64,000 nucleotides of DNA, from NCBI GenBank assembly GCA_963732655.1, contig CAVTAI010000012.1, forward strand, positions 62,001 through 126,000. Reading direction: 5' to 3'. The stretch comes from CAVTWS01 sp963732655 (lineage in GTDB: Bacteria > Actinomycetota > Acidimicrobiia > Acidimicrobiales > SHLQ01). The position numbers and the translations under genes are program-made. Numbering within the stretch: position 1 is the stretch's first letter; each line of letters opens with the position of its first letter. A model generated the notes under the pieces. The model was not told the DNA's origin, made no database searches, and was given only the letters and a program-made list of their open reading frames with translations. Positions 50,877 through 58,053 of this stretch are shown piece by piece.

Positions 50877-51254
50877 TTACTTGACCTCGACCGAGGCGCC
50901 GGCGCCCTCGAGGGCTTCCTTGGCCTTCTGGGCGTCTTCCTTCGACACCTTCTCGAGCACGGGCTTGGGGGCGCCGTCGACCAGATCCTTGGCCTCCTTG
51001 AGACCCAGATTGGTGAGCGTGCGAACCTCCTTGATGACCTTGACCTTCTCGGCGCCCGCGCCGAGCAGGATCACGTCGAACTCGCTCTGCTCTTCGGCCG
51101 CGGCAGCGCCGCCACCGTCGCCCGCCGCAACCGCAACCGCAGCCACGGGGGCCGCAGCGGTGACGCCGAACTTCTCTTCGAATTCCTTCAACAGTTCGCT
51201 CAGCTCGAGCACCGTCATGCTGGCGATGGCGTCGAGGATCTCATCCTTGGTCAT
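50877..51254 (-). CDS. rplL: 50S ribosomal protein L7/L12
   Basis: Stalk protein L7/L12, 125 residues, the binding site for translational GTPases. The N-terminal dimerisation helices (MTKDEILDAIASMTVLELSE) are joined by an Ala/Gly hinge (about 35-55) to the C-terminal domain EFDVILLGAGAEKVKVIKEV and LKEAKDLVDGAPKPV. It starts 1 bp after rplJ. An in-frame extension upstream lies in rplJ and is rejected. Confidence 0.97.
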   Translation of the reverse strand: MTKDEILDAIASMTVLELSELLKEFEEKFGVTAAAPVAAVAVAAGDGGGAAAAEEQSEFDVILLGAGAEKVKVIKEVRTLTNLGLKEAKDLVDGAPKPVLEKVSKEDAQKAKEALEGAGASVEVK

Positions 51255-51255
51255 G

Positions 51256-52125
51256 TCAACCTTCCTCAGGGGATGCAGCCTCATCGGCGGCGGGTTCATC
51301 AGCGGCTTCAGCAGCCGGGGTTTCTTCTTCGGCCTCAGCCTCTGGAGCCGGGGTTTCGGCCTCAGCCTCTGGAGCCGGGGTTTCGGCCTCAGCCTCTGGA
51401 GCCGGGGTTTCGGCCTCAGCCTCTGGAGCCGGGGTTTCGGCCTCAGCCTCTGGAGCCGGGGTTTCGGCCTCAGCCTCTGGAGCCGGGGTTTCGGCCTCAG
51501 CCTCTGGAGCCGGGGTTTCGGCTACGGCCTCGGGGGCCGGGGTGGGTTCGGCCGGAGCCGGTTCGGGATCGACAGGGGCGCCGGGGGCGCCTCCGGCCTC
51601 GATCAACGCCTTCAGGGCGTAGGCGAAGTTCTGCGGCAACGCCTGGAGCAGCCCGGCGAACTGGCGCATCGGGGCGGCAAAGCCCCCAGCCAGTCGTGCC
51701 AGCAACTCCTCGCGTGGTGCGATCTTGGCCAGCTCGATGATGTCCTCGCTGGTCAGGCGCCGATTGCTCAGCACACCACCTTTGATGACGAACTTCTCGT
51801 GGTCGGCCGCGAACGCGCGCAACGCCTTCGCCAAACCGACGGGATCGCCCTTCGTGCCGTCGGGACGGGTCCCGACGAACGCCAGGGCGGTCGGACCGGT
51901 CAGCAGGTCCTCGATCTCGAGTCCGGCATCTCGAACCGCGAATCGCACCAGGGTGTTCTTGTACACCGTGTACTCGCCACCGACATCGGCCAACGAACGC
52001 CGCAACGCCTGCATCTCGGCCACGCTGAGACCCTTGTACTCCGTCAGGACGACCGCCTCACTGGTATCGAGGCGCTCGCGCACCTCGGCCACCACGGCGA
52101 CCTTCTCTGGTCGTGGATTCTCCAC
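51256..52125 (-). CDS. rplJ: 50S ribosomal protein L10 with long repetitive C-terminal tail
   Basis: L10 anchors L7/L12 dimers to the ribosome. Residues 1-180 are the normal protein (VVLTEYKGLSVAEMQALRRS, YTVYKNTLVRFAV, APMRQFAGLLQALPQNFAYA). The tail to residue 289 is Pro/Ala/Glu-rich, with seven copies of ETPAPEAEA (203-265). The start is a GTG at 52125 close to AGGAGG; another GTG precedes it by one codon. Tails of this kind on L10 occur in some actinobacteria, but the regular repeat is striking. Confidence 0.95.
   Translation of the reverse strand: MENPRPEKVAVVAEVRERLDTSEAVVLTEYKGLSVAEMQALRRSLADVGGEYTVYKNTLVRFAVRDAGLEIEDLLTGPTALAFVGTRPDGTKGDPVGLAKALRAFAADHEKFVIKGGVLSNRRLTSEDIIELAKIAPREELLARLAGGFAAPMRQFAGLLQALPQNFAYALKALIEAGGAPGAPVDPEPAPAEPTPAPEAVAETPAPEAEAETPAPEAEAETPAPEAEAETPAPEAEAETPAPEAEAETPAPEAEAETPAPEAEAEEETPAAEAADEPAADEAASPEEG
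51341..51521 (-). repeat. 27-bp tandem repeat, about 7 copies, in rplJ
   Basis: Near-identical units begin at 51341, 51368, 51395, 51422, 51449, 51476 and 51503, coding ETPAPEAEA. The identity at DNA level points to recent expansion by slippage or unequal exchange. Confidence 0.97.
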
Positions 52126-52194
52126 CACACCTCCTCTCACGGTTTGCAGGCCGGCGTCACTCGGCATCAGACGCAACCCGGCGAAAACGACGAC

Positions 52195-52226
52195 GGGCGC
52201 CCGTCCAACCAGGAGGACGAACGCCC
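52195..52226 (-). promoter_or_regulatory. hairpin in the rplA-rplJ spacer (candidate L10 leader/attenuator)
   Basis: A stem of GGGCG/CGCCC and CGTCC/GGACG with a two-base internal loop, followed on the minus strand by GTCGTCGTTTTC. It lies about 70 bp upstream of rplJ in the 258-bp gap after rplA. In other bacteria this gap holds the L10-binding leader; that identity is inferred from position only. Confidence 0.4.
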
Positions 52227-52383
52227 GACACCCCGCAGCGATGCACGGGGGGTGAGGAATCCACCTCGTCCGGCGGGCGGGAGCCCATTCAGCGACGATG
52301 TCGCACCGGAGGTCTCTGGCGAACGAGATCTCTCTTTCGCCGGCGAGTGTACTGCCCTCGCCGGCATTTCGATTCGGTGCGGA

Positions 52384-53076
52384 TCAGTCCTCGACGCGGT
52401 TCGGGTCGACGCGGATGCCGCGTCCCTGGCTCGAGCTGATCACGACCTTGCGCATGTACTTGCCTTTGGCCGCCGGCGGTTTGGCTCGGGCGAGCTCGTC
52501 CATGACGGCACGGAAGTTGGCCGTCAGGGCGTCGGGTTCGAAGCTGACCTTGCCCAGCGGCACATGCACGTTGCCGTACCGGTCCGTGCGATACTCGACC
52601 TTGCCGCCCTTGAAGTCGGTCACGGCCTTGCCGACATCGTCGGTCACCGTGCCGCTCTTGGGGTTCGGCATGAGGCCGCGGGGGCCGAGCACGCGGCCCA
52701 AACGGCCGACGACGGGCATCATGTCGGGCGTGGCGATGGCGACGTCGAAGTCGAGCATGCCGCCCTCGACGAGTTTGGCCAGATCGTCGGCGCCGACGTG
52801 TTCCGCGCCGGCCTGCCGGGCCTGCGCGGCCGCTTCGCCCTGAGCGAAGACGGCGATGCGGACGTCCTTGCCCGTACCGGACGGCAGGGCCACGGTGCCT
52901 CGAACGACCTGGTCGGCCTTGCGCGGGTCGACCCCGAGACGGACCGCCAGCTCGACGGTCTCGTCGAACTTGGCGGTGGCCAAGCTCCGGACCAGATCGA
53001 GCGCCTCGGCGCCGGTGTGGAATCGATCGCGGTCATACCGCTTCATCGAATCGACGTAGTTCTTGCCTCGCGACAT
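52384..53076 (-). CDS. rplA: 50S ribosomal protein L1
   Basis: L1 of the mobile E-site stalk, 230 residues. KFDETVELAVRLGVDPRKAD, VLGPRGLMPNPKSGTVT and GKVEYRTDRYGNVHVPLGKV are signatures. It lies 145 bp downstream of rplK. In other species L1 represses its own operon; no binding site is identified here. Confidence 0.97.
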   Translation of the reverse strand: MSRGKNYVDSMKRYDRDRFHTGAEALDLVRSLATAKFDETVELAVRLGVDPRKADQVVRGTVALPSGTGKDVRIAVFAQGEAAAQARQAGAEHVGADDLAKLVEGGMLDFDVAIATPDMMPVVGRLGRVLGPRGLMPNPKSGTVTDDVGKAVTDFKGGKVEYRTDRYGNVHVPLGKVSFEPDALTANFRAVMDELARAKPPAAKGKYMRKVVISSSQGRGIRVDPNRVED

Positions 53077-53203
53077 GGTGTGCTCCCTCGGGTTGTGTGG
53101 TGTCCGAACGGCCGGGATCGGCAGCTCGGTGGGTGTCCGACTCGGCGAGGCCGAGGGTCCGGGCGAGGTACTCCCGGCGGGTTCGGACGGAGAACGGTGT
53201 GCG

Positions 53204-53227
53204 GATCAGCCGATCAGCCGATCAGCC
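53204..53227 (-). repeat. 8-bp tandem repeat, 3 copies, spanning the rplK stop
   Basis: GATCAGCC three times on the plus strand. On the minus strand the unit contains the last Gly codon and TGA of rplK, so the stop is followed by two further copies. Confidence 0.9.
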
Positions 53228-53647
53228 GACGGTGATGCCCATGCTGCGGGCCGTGCCCTGCACCTGGGCTCGTGCGCCTTCGAGGTCGTTGGCGTTCAGG
53301 TCGTTCAGCTTGACGCGAGCGATCTCGGTCACCTGCTCGTCGGTCAGCACACCGGCGACGGCACGGCCCGGGGTCTTCGAGCCGGAATCGAGCCCTGCCG
53401 CCTGACGGATGAGGAACGAGGTCGGGGGCGTCTTGGTGACGAAGGTGAAGGTGCGATCCTCGTAGACCGTGATCTCGGCCGGGATGACGGTGCCCCGCTG
53501 CGACTCGGTCCGGGAGTTGTACTCCTTGCAGAAGTCCATGATCGCCACACCGTGCGGGCCGAGCGCCGTGCCGACGGGCGGAGCGGGAGTGGCTTGTCCC
53601 GCGGTGATCTGGATCTTGACGACAGCTCGGATCTGCTTCTTGGCCAT
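53222..53647 (-). CDS. rplK: 50S ribosomal protein L11
   Basis: L11 of the GTPase-associated centre, 141 residues. The proline-rich segment QATPAPPVGTALGPHGVAIM and the C-terminal RSMGITVG are diagnostic. It heads the rplKAJL transcription unit, with a promoter about 90 bp upstream. Confidence 0.97.
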   Translation of the reverse strand: MAKKQIRAVVKIQITAGQATPAPPVGTALGPHGVAIMDFCKEYNSRTESQRGTVIPAEITVYEDRTFTFVTKTPPTSFLIRQAAGLDSGSKTPGRAVAGVLTDEQVTEIARVKLNDLNANDLEGARAQVQGTARSMGITVG

Positions 53648-53738
53648 GGATGGTCCTCAGTACATCGACCGGCTCGGAGGCGACCGGCGAACGAATCTCG
53701 GGGTGGAGCGCGGCGGGAAGGCCGACTCCGACTGGGCA

Positions 53739-53767
53739 AGGCTAGCGGTTCGCACCCCAAGGCCCAA
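53739..53767 (-). promoter_or_regulatory. predicted rplK promoter
   Basis: TTGGGC (53767-53762), 17 bases, TAGCCT (53744-53739) on the minus strand, in the gap between nusG and rplK. Confidence 0.5.
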
Positions 53768-53815
53768 CGGGACGGGTGGGGACATCGTGGCCGCCGAGGC
53801 GGCACGGCCCGACAA

Positions 53816-54565
53816 CTAGAGCTTGGCGATCTGGGAGAACTCCAGCTCGACCGGTGTCTCTCGTCCGAAGATGTCGACGAGCACCTTGACCTTGAGCTGA
53901 TCCTCGTTGATCTCGATGATCTGGCCGGAGAAGTCGGCGAACGGACCTTCCTTGACCCGGACGGTCTCGCTGAGCTCGTACTCCAGGCGGGCGCGGCCGC
54001 CTCGTTTGCCCTGGTCGACCTCTTCCTTTCGGATGTGGAGGAAGGTCTCGACCTCACGACGAGAGAGCGGCGCCGGCTTCTTGTCCGGGCCGACGAACCC
54101 CACGATCGTGGGCGTGTTGCGGATGACATACCAGGCGTCGTCATCGAGATCGCAGCGCACGAGCACGTACCCCGGGAACATCTTCTTCTGGACGACGACC
54201 TTCTTGCCGCCCTTGAACTCGACGACATCCTCGAGCGGGATGACCACCTCGTAGATGCGGTCCTCCATGCTCATGGACGCGATGCGGGCCTCGAGGTTGT
54301 GCTTGGCCTTCTTCTCGTATCCCGACTGGGTGTGCACGACGTACCAACGGCCCGGCTTGTCGAAGGGGCTCTCGACGGGTTCGAGCTCGATCGTGAAGAG
54401 ATCGGTCTCGCTGAGCACGCCGTCGGTGCCGGTGTCGACGGAACCGGTGTCGACGGGAACCGTGTCGCCCTCGGGATCGAGGTCGGTGAGCACCGCCCCG
54501 TCCGGGGTGTCGTCGTCGTTGTCGTCAGCTGCCGGGGAGCCGGAGGGCAGCAGGTCGTCGGCCAT
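53816..54565 (-). CDS. nusG: transcription termination/antitermination protein NusG
   Basis: NusG binds RNA polymerase and couples transcription to Rho or S10. 249 residues. Residues 1-70 or so are an acidic, Thr-rich extension (containing VPVDTGSVDTGTDG). The NGN domain begins at WYVVHTQSGYEKKAKHNLEA, with FPGYVLVRCDLDDDAWYVIR, and a KOW domain follows (KEGPFADFSGQIIEINEDQL). Acidic N-terminal extensions are common in actinobacterial NusG. It follows secE by 44 bp. Confidence 0.96.
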   Translation of the reverse strand: MADDLLPSGSPAADDNDDDTPDGAVLTDLDPEGDTVPVDTGSVDTGTDGVLSETDLFTIELEPVESPFDKPGRWYVVHTQSGYEKKAKHNLEARIASMSMEDRIYEVVIPLEDVVEFKGGKKVVVQKKMFPGYVLVRCDLDDDAWYVIRNTPTIVGFVGPDKKPAPLSRREVETFLHIRKEEVDQGKRGGRARLEYELSETVRVKEGPFADFSGQIIEINEDQLKVKVLVDIFGRETPVELEFSQIAKL

Positions 54566-54609
54566 GGAGGGGTCCTTGGTGGAAAGGGCCGGGCGCGCCG
54601 GCCGAGGTC

Positions 54610-54903
54610 TCAGGTGTCGAACAGCTCGAGGATGGCGCGGGCGAACACCCAGTCGAGGACGCCGACGAAGGCCGTCAGCAAAACGATGGTGACGAGCACC
54701 ACGAGCGAGAAGTTGATGGTCTCGGAACGGGTCGGCCACGCGACCTTGCGCAGCTCGCCCCGCACCTCACGGAGGAACTGGCCGGGGCTGGTGCGTTCGG
54801 ACGCCGGCGCGGTGGGTGACCGGCGTGTGGCGACGGGCTGATCGTCCGGGCCCAGTTCGCCCTGGCGACGCAGCATGCGCTTCTGTTCACGATTCAGTGA
54901 CAT
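54610..54903 (-). CDS. secE: preprotein translocase subunit SecE
   Basis: SecE clamps SecY. 97 residues from the ATG at 54903 (MSLNREQKRMLRRQGEL). The conserved amphipathic segment FLREVRGELRKVAWPTRSET leads to one membrane helix (INFSLVVLVTIVLLTAFVGV). The charged Pro/Thr-rich N-terminus is normal for actinobacteria. tRNA-Trp is directly upstream, as expected. Confidence 0.96.
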   Translation of the reverse strand: MSLNREQKRMLRRQGELGPDDQPVATRRSPTAPASERTSPGQFLREVRGELRKVAWPTRSETINFSLVVLVTIVLLTAFVGVLDWVFARAILELFDT

Positions 54904-54998
54904 ATCGTTTCCCGTGCTCGGGTGCGGTTCGACGGTGTGGTACGTCCGCCGACGCCGGAGGGTACGGTCCGACGGAGACCGTCGTGCCGGCACAGATG

Positions 54999-55071
54999 CA
55001 GGGCAGGAGGGACTCGAACCCACAGCCTACGGTTTTGGAGACCGTTGCTCTACCAGTTGAGCTACTGCCCT
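54999..55071 (-). tRNA. tRNA-Trp (anticodon CCA)
   Basis: 73-nt cloverleaf on the minus strand. The acceptor stem is AGGGCAG/CTGCCCT with discriminator G. Anticodon loop CTCCAAA gives CCA, and the T-loop is TTCGAGT. CCA is not encoded in the ORF-side copy. It lies 95 bp upstream of secE, the usual tRNA-Trp-secE-nusG arrangement. Confidence 0.97.
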
Positions 55072-55163
55072 CTGTCGTCGCGACGCCAGCAGGATATCAG
55101 CCACCCTCGCGGCTCCCGCCCGACAATTCGTGCCGGTCCGCCGGAGGCGGCCTGTTTGCCCGG

Positions 55164-55508
55164 TCAACCGGAGGCGGGGACCCGACTCCGGCGGGCGACC
55201 CGACTCCAGCCCGCGACACCGGCGACCACCGCGGCGACGCCGCCCGAGGTCACGAGCACGTGACGAACCCGGCGACGACCGCGAGCCAGGCGGTCCTCCA
55301 CCGCGGCCACGATCTCGGCCCACAGGTCAGGATCGACCGTCGCCGGATGGCCCGACAGCGCCGCCAACCCCTGTCGCTGCTGATCCAAGGCCCGCCACTC
55401 GTCCTGGCACCCCAGGCAGCGCTTCAGGTGGTGCCGGCGCAGCGCGTCGAGTGGCTCGGTGCCGTCGGTCGCCAGGGCGAGGTGGTGGAGCACCTGGTCA
55501 CACCGCAT
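55164..55508 (-). CDS. anti-sigma factor with zinc-finger-like motif and one membrane helix
   Basis: 114 residues from an ATG at 55508 that lies inside the end of the ECF sigma gene (11-bp overlap). It has MRCDQVLHHL, then RRHHLKRCLGCQDEW, the H-x3-C-x2-C pattern of zinc-binding anti-sigma domains, and a C-terminal helix (VLVTSGGVAAVVAGVAGW). It probably holds the upstream sigma factor inactive at the membrane. A longer frame upstream is rejected. Confidence 0.82.
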   Translation of the reverse strand: MRCDQVLHHLALATDGTEPLDALRRHHLKRCLGCQDEWRALDQQRQGLAALSGHPATVDPDLWAEIVAAVEDRLARGRRRVRHVLVTSGGVAAVVAGVAGWSRVARRSRVPASG

Positions 55509-56139
55509 GGCGTTCCTCCGTGATGACCGGGGCCAGCCGGCGCCGCAACTCCACGCGAGCCCGGTGCAACCGCACCTTCGCGGCCGATTCCGTGATGCCG
55601 AGTCGACGGGCGAGGTCGGCATGGCTCAGCTCGTAGATGTCGCGCAGGACGATCACCGACCGCAGGGAGTCCGGGAGACCCACCAGCGCGGTAACCATGT
55701 GGTCTCGCAGGAGGGCCGCATCGGTCCACAGCGCGGGATCAGCGTCGGGCCGCTCGTCGACCAGATCGGCCGCTCGATCGATGATGTCGTGCCGATGGCG
55801 CTGCCGGCGAGCCAGCAGATCGAGTGCACAGTTCGTGGTGACGCGATGGAGCCAGGAGGTCACCGAGGCGTCTCCCCGGAAGGTGCGCAGGCCCCGGTAG
55901 GCGCGCAGGTAGGTCTCCTGGACGACGTCACGGGCGTCGTCGGGATCGGCCACCAGCCGGTACGCCAGGGTGTAGGTCGACGGTGTGGTCAGCCGCACCA
56001 GGTCGGCAAAGGCCCCGCGATCACCGGACCGGAACTGAAGGGCCAGCGCATCGACGCCCGATCGCTCAGGATTGGGATCGAGCCGGCGGCGCGGACGGCG
56101 TGACAGTGACCCGAGCCGGGAGGCGGCGTGTCGTGTCAC
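55498..56139 (-). CDS. ECF RNA polymerase sigma factor
   Basis: 213 residues. Region 2: FADLVRLTTPSTYTLAYRLV, then DDARDVVQETYLRAYRGLRT (core binding) and SVTSWLHRVTTNCALDLLAR (-10 recognition). Region 4: GLPDSLRSVIVLRDIYELSH, then LARRLGITESAAKVRLHRAR, a helix-turn-helix for the -35. About 30 basic N-terminal residues are extra. The GTG start is at 56139. It is coupled to the anti-sigma gene and lies between rpmG and tRNA-Trp. Confidence 0.92.
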   Translation of the reverse strand: MTRHAASRLGSLSRRPRRRLDPNPERSGVDALALQFRSGDRGAFADLVRLTTPSTYTLAYRLVADPDDARDVVQETYLRAYRGLRTFRGDASVTSWLHRVTTNCALDLLARRQRHRHDIIDRAADLVDERPDADPALWTDAALLRDHMVTALVGLPDSLRSVIVLRDIYELSHADLARRLGITESAAKVRLHRARVELRRRLAPVITEERHAV

Positions 56140-56173
56140 AGGTGTCCGGTCCTGGCTCAGCGGCTTCCCGACC

Positions 56174-56335
56174 TCAGCGAGTTTCCTTGTGCACCGTGTG
56201 GGTGCGCTCCCACTTGCAGTACTTCTTGAGCTCGATGCGCTCGCGGTCGTTGACCTTGCTCTTCATCGTGATGTAGTTGCGGCGCTTGCACTCGGTGCAC
56301 TCGAGCGTCACCTTGACTCGTTTGTCGGAGGCCAT
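56174..56335 (-). CDS. rpmG: 50S ribosomal protein L33
   Basis: 53 residues read directly: MASDKRVKVTLECTECKRRN, YITMKSKVNDRERIELKKYC, KWERTHTVHKETR. The first zinc pair is present (Cys13, Cys16). Of the second pair only Cys40 remains, followed by KW rather than PxC. The protein may therefore not hold zinc firmly. The ATG has GGAG seven bases upstream. It lies directly after tRNA-Met, as in other actinobacteria. Confidence 0.95.
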   Translation of the reverse strand: MASDKRVKVTLECTECKRRNYITMKSKVNDRERIELKKYCKWERTHTVHKETR

Positions 56336-56426
56336 GCTGATGCTCCTGGCTTCTGTATGGATCGTGTCGGGCGGCGAAGCCGCCCGGTGCGTGTGTGGGT
56401 CGGGCGAAACGCCGCCCGGGTGCGTG

Positions 56427-56500
56427 TAGCGGCGGACAGACTCGAACTGTCGACCTCTCGATTATGAGTCGAGCGCTCTCACCGACTGAGCTACGCCGCC
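56427..56500 (-). tRNA. tRNA-Met (anticodon CAT)
   Basis: 74-nt cloverleaf on the minus strand. GGCGGCG pairs with CGCCGCT (terminal G-U), and the anticodon stem CTCGA/TCGAG flanks loop CTCATAA. There is no GGG/CCC in the anticodon stem and no 1-72 mismatch, so it is an elongator rather than an initiator. A lysidine-modified Ile tRNA is less likely, since this sequence resembles actinobacterial elongator Met. Confidence 0.93.
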
Positions 56501-56513
56501 GCGATTCGCGGGG

Positions 56514-56586
56514 AGCTCCCTGACGGGATCGAACCGTCGACCTCTTCCTTACCATGGAAACGCTCTACCAGCTGAGCTAAGGGAGC
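56514..56586 (-). tRNA. tRNA-Thr (anticodon GGT)
   Basis: 73-nt cloverleaf. Acceptor GCTCCCT/AGGGAGC, anticodon stem TTTCC/GGAAG, loop ATGGTAA. It is 13 bp upstream of tRNA-Met and probably in one transcript with it and rpmG. Confidence 0.95.
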
Positions 56587-56609
56587 CAGCACGCAATCGT
56601 GCGGCGACC

Positions 56610-56638
56610 ATGATGCCATGGGCGCACCCGTTCCCCAA
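56610..56638 (-). promoter_or_regulatory. predicted promoter for tRNA-Thr, tRNA-Met, rpmG
   Basis: TTGGGG (56638-56633), a 17-base spacer and CATCAT (56615-56610) on the minus strand, 24 bp upstream of tRNA-Thr. Confidence 0.45.
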
Positions 56639-56697
56639 CTTCGATTCGTAGGGGAATCGGCCCCGCCGGCGACGTCGACCGTCGTAGATTTCCCGGC

Positions 56698-57183
56698 GTG
56701 ATCGTCCGCCTCGCCGCAGATACCGACGCCGAACCGATCCGCGTCATCTACAACCACCACGTCACGACGTCGACCGCCACCACCGATCTCGTGCCCCGAT
56801 CCGTCGAGGAACAGCGGTCGTGGATGAGTCAACGGTCGGGCGCCCACGGTGTCGTCGTGGCGGACCGTGACGGCGTCGTGGTGGGATTCGCGTCGCTGTC
56901 GGCCTACCGGGAGCGGCCCGGATACCGCACGACGGTGGAGGACTCCGTCTACGTGGATCCGGCGCACCAGGGCCTCGGTGTGGGGCGGCTCCTCCTCGGC
57001 GCGATCGTCGAGCTGGCCCGCGTGCACGGGTTCCATGCCGTGATGGCCCGGGTGGTGGTCGGGCACGAGGCGTCGCTCCGGCTCCACCAATCGCTCGGCT
57101 TCGCCGACGTCGGGATCGAGCGGGAGGTCGCCCGGAAGTTCACCACCTGGCTCGATGTCGCCGTGCTGCAGCTTCTGCTGTAG
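56698..57183 (+). CDS. GNAT acetyltransferase, phosphinothricin acetyltransferase-like
   Basis: 161 residues from a GTG at 56698. VRLAADTDAEPIRVIYNHHV, SVYVDPAHQGLGVGRLLLGA (acetyl-CoA loop, Q-x-x-G-x-G) and EASLRLHQSLGFADVGIERE match the PAT subgroup of GNAT enzymes, which acetylate small amines. The real substrate is unknown. TAGATT ends 7 bases before the GTG, so the mRNA may be leaderless. A strong terminator follows. Confidence 0.88.
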   Translation: MIVRLAADTDAEPIRVIYNHHVTTSTATTDLVPRSVEEQRSWMSQRSGAHGVVVADRDGVVVGFASLSAYRERPGYRTTVEDSVYVDPAHQGLGVGRLLLGAIVELARVHGFHAVMARVVVGHEASLRLHQSLGFADVGIEREVARKFTTWLDVAVLQLLL

Positions 57184-57188
57184 TGCTT

Positions 57189-57215
57189 CGCCCGGCAACC
57201 ATAGGTTGCCGGGCG
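57189..57215 (+). terminator. intrinsic terminator after the GNAT gene
   Basis: A perfect 12-bp stem, CGCCCGGCAACC / GGTTGCCGGGCG, with loop ATA, followed by ATTCT. It is 5 bp after the GNAT stop. Confidence 0.85.
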
Positions 57216-57348
57216 ATTCTGCTCCTGACGGCCTGGCGGCCGCGTCGTTATCGCTTGCCGGACCGGCAGAGCCGGCTCCGGCAAGAACGGGGGGCCGACC
57301 AGGGTCGCCCCGTTCGAACTCCCCCGCCGGACCAATCGCTGACGAAGA

Positions 57349-57378
57349 GACGCCCGCCGGTTTGACTCGGCGGGCGTC
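57349..57378 (-). terminator. hairpin downstream of tRNA-Tyr
   Basis: An 11-bp stem, GACGCCCGCCG / CGGCGGGCGTC, with an 8-base loop, 9 bp beyond the 3' end of tRNA-Tyr on the minus strand. There is only a weak T tract (TCTTCGTC). Confidence 0.55.
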
Positions 57379-57387
57379 TCTCGCACG

Positions 57388-57469
57388 TGGGCCGGGGAGG
57401 ATTCGAACCTCCGTAGGCGATGCCGACGGGTTTACAGCCCGTTCCCTTTGGCCACTCGGGCACCGACCC
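57388..57469 (-). tRNA. tRNA-Tyr (anticodon GTA)
   Basis: 82-nt type II tRNA with a long variable arm. Acceptor GGGTCGG/CCGGCCC, anticodon loop CTGTAAA, T-arm GGAGG TTCGAAT CCTCC, discriminator A. It faces the yajQ gene. Confidence 0.96.
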
Positions 57470-57542
57470 GTGCGGAGAGAAACGATAGCGGTCCCCCGGC
57501 CGTACCGGAACCCGATTCGACGGCCGCGATATCGTCGCGGCC

Positions 57543-58031
57543 ATGCCCAGTTTCGATGTCGTGTCCGAGCTCGATCTCCAAGAGGTCCGCAACGCGGTCG
57601 ACCAGGCCGACCGGGAGGTCGGAACCCGCTTCGACTTCAAGAACACGGACTCCTCGATCGACTTCACCGACACGAAGATCACCATCGAGTCGAGCACCGC
57701 GGATCGGCTGGCTGCGCTACGCCAGGTGCTCGAGGAGAAGTTGGTCAAGCGCAAGGTGTCGCTCAAGTCCCTCGACTACGGCAAGGTCGAGGAAGCCACC
57801 AAGGGACGGGCCCGCCAGGTCGTGACCCTCAAGCAGGGGATCGCCAGCGACAAGGCCAAGGAGCTGAACATCTACATCAAGGGTCTGGGTCTCAAGGGGA
57901 TCCAGTCCCAGACGCAGGGTGATCAACTACGGGTGAGCGGCCAGAAGCGAGATCTGCTCCAGGACGCCATCGCCGCCCTGAAGGAGCACGATTTCGACAT
58001 CGCCCTGCAGTTCACCAACTTCCGGGACTGA
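57543..58031 (+). CDS. YajQ family nucleotide (cyclic-di-GMP) binding protein
   Basis: 162 residues, the usual length. MPSFDVVSELDLQEVRNAVD, TRFDFKNTDSSIDF and the C-terminal DLLQDAIAALKEHDFDIALQ, FTNFRD are the family pattern (two ferredoxin-like folds). Some members bind cyclic-di-GMP; the role here is unknown. TATCGT lies 7 bases before the ATG, which suggests a leaderless transcript. It converges on htpX. Confidence 0.95.
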   Translation: MPSFDVVSELDLQEVRNAVDQADREVGTRFDFKNTDSSIDFTDTKITIESSTADRLAALRQVLEEKLVKRKVSLKSLDYGKVEEATKGRARQVVTLKQGIASDKAKELNIYIKGLGLKGIQSQTQGDQLRVSGQKRDLLQDAIAALKEHDFDIALQFTNFRD

Positions 58032-58053
58032 CGCCAGCCCGATCACCGGTAGG

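Noticed and set aside
50068..53235. A 1055-codon plus-strand frame over rplL, rplJ and rplA
   Set aside because: Antisense shadow. Its repeats (GFGLSLWSR-like) are the reverse reading of the rplJ tandem repeat.
55072..55163. Promoter before tRNA-Trp (TTGTCG and TATCCT)
   Set aside because: The spacing is 24 bases. Only an extended -10 remains, too weak to list.
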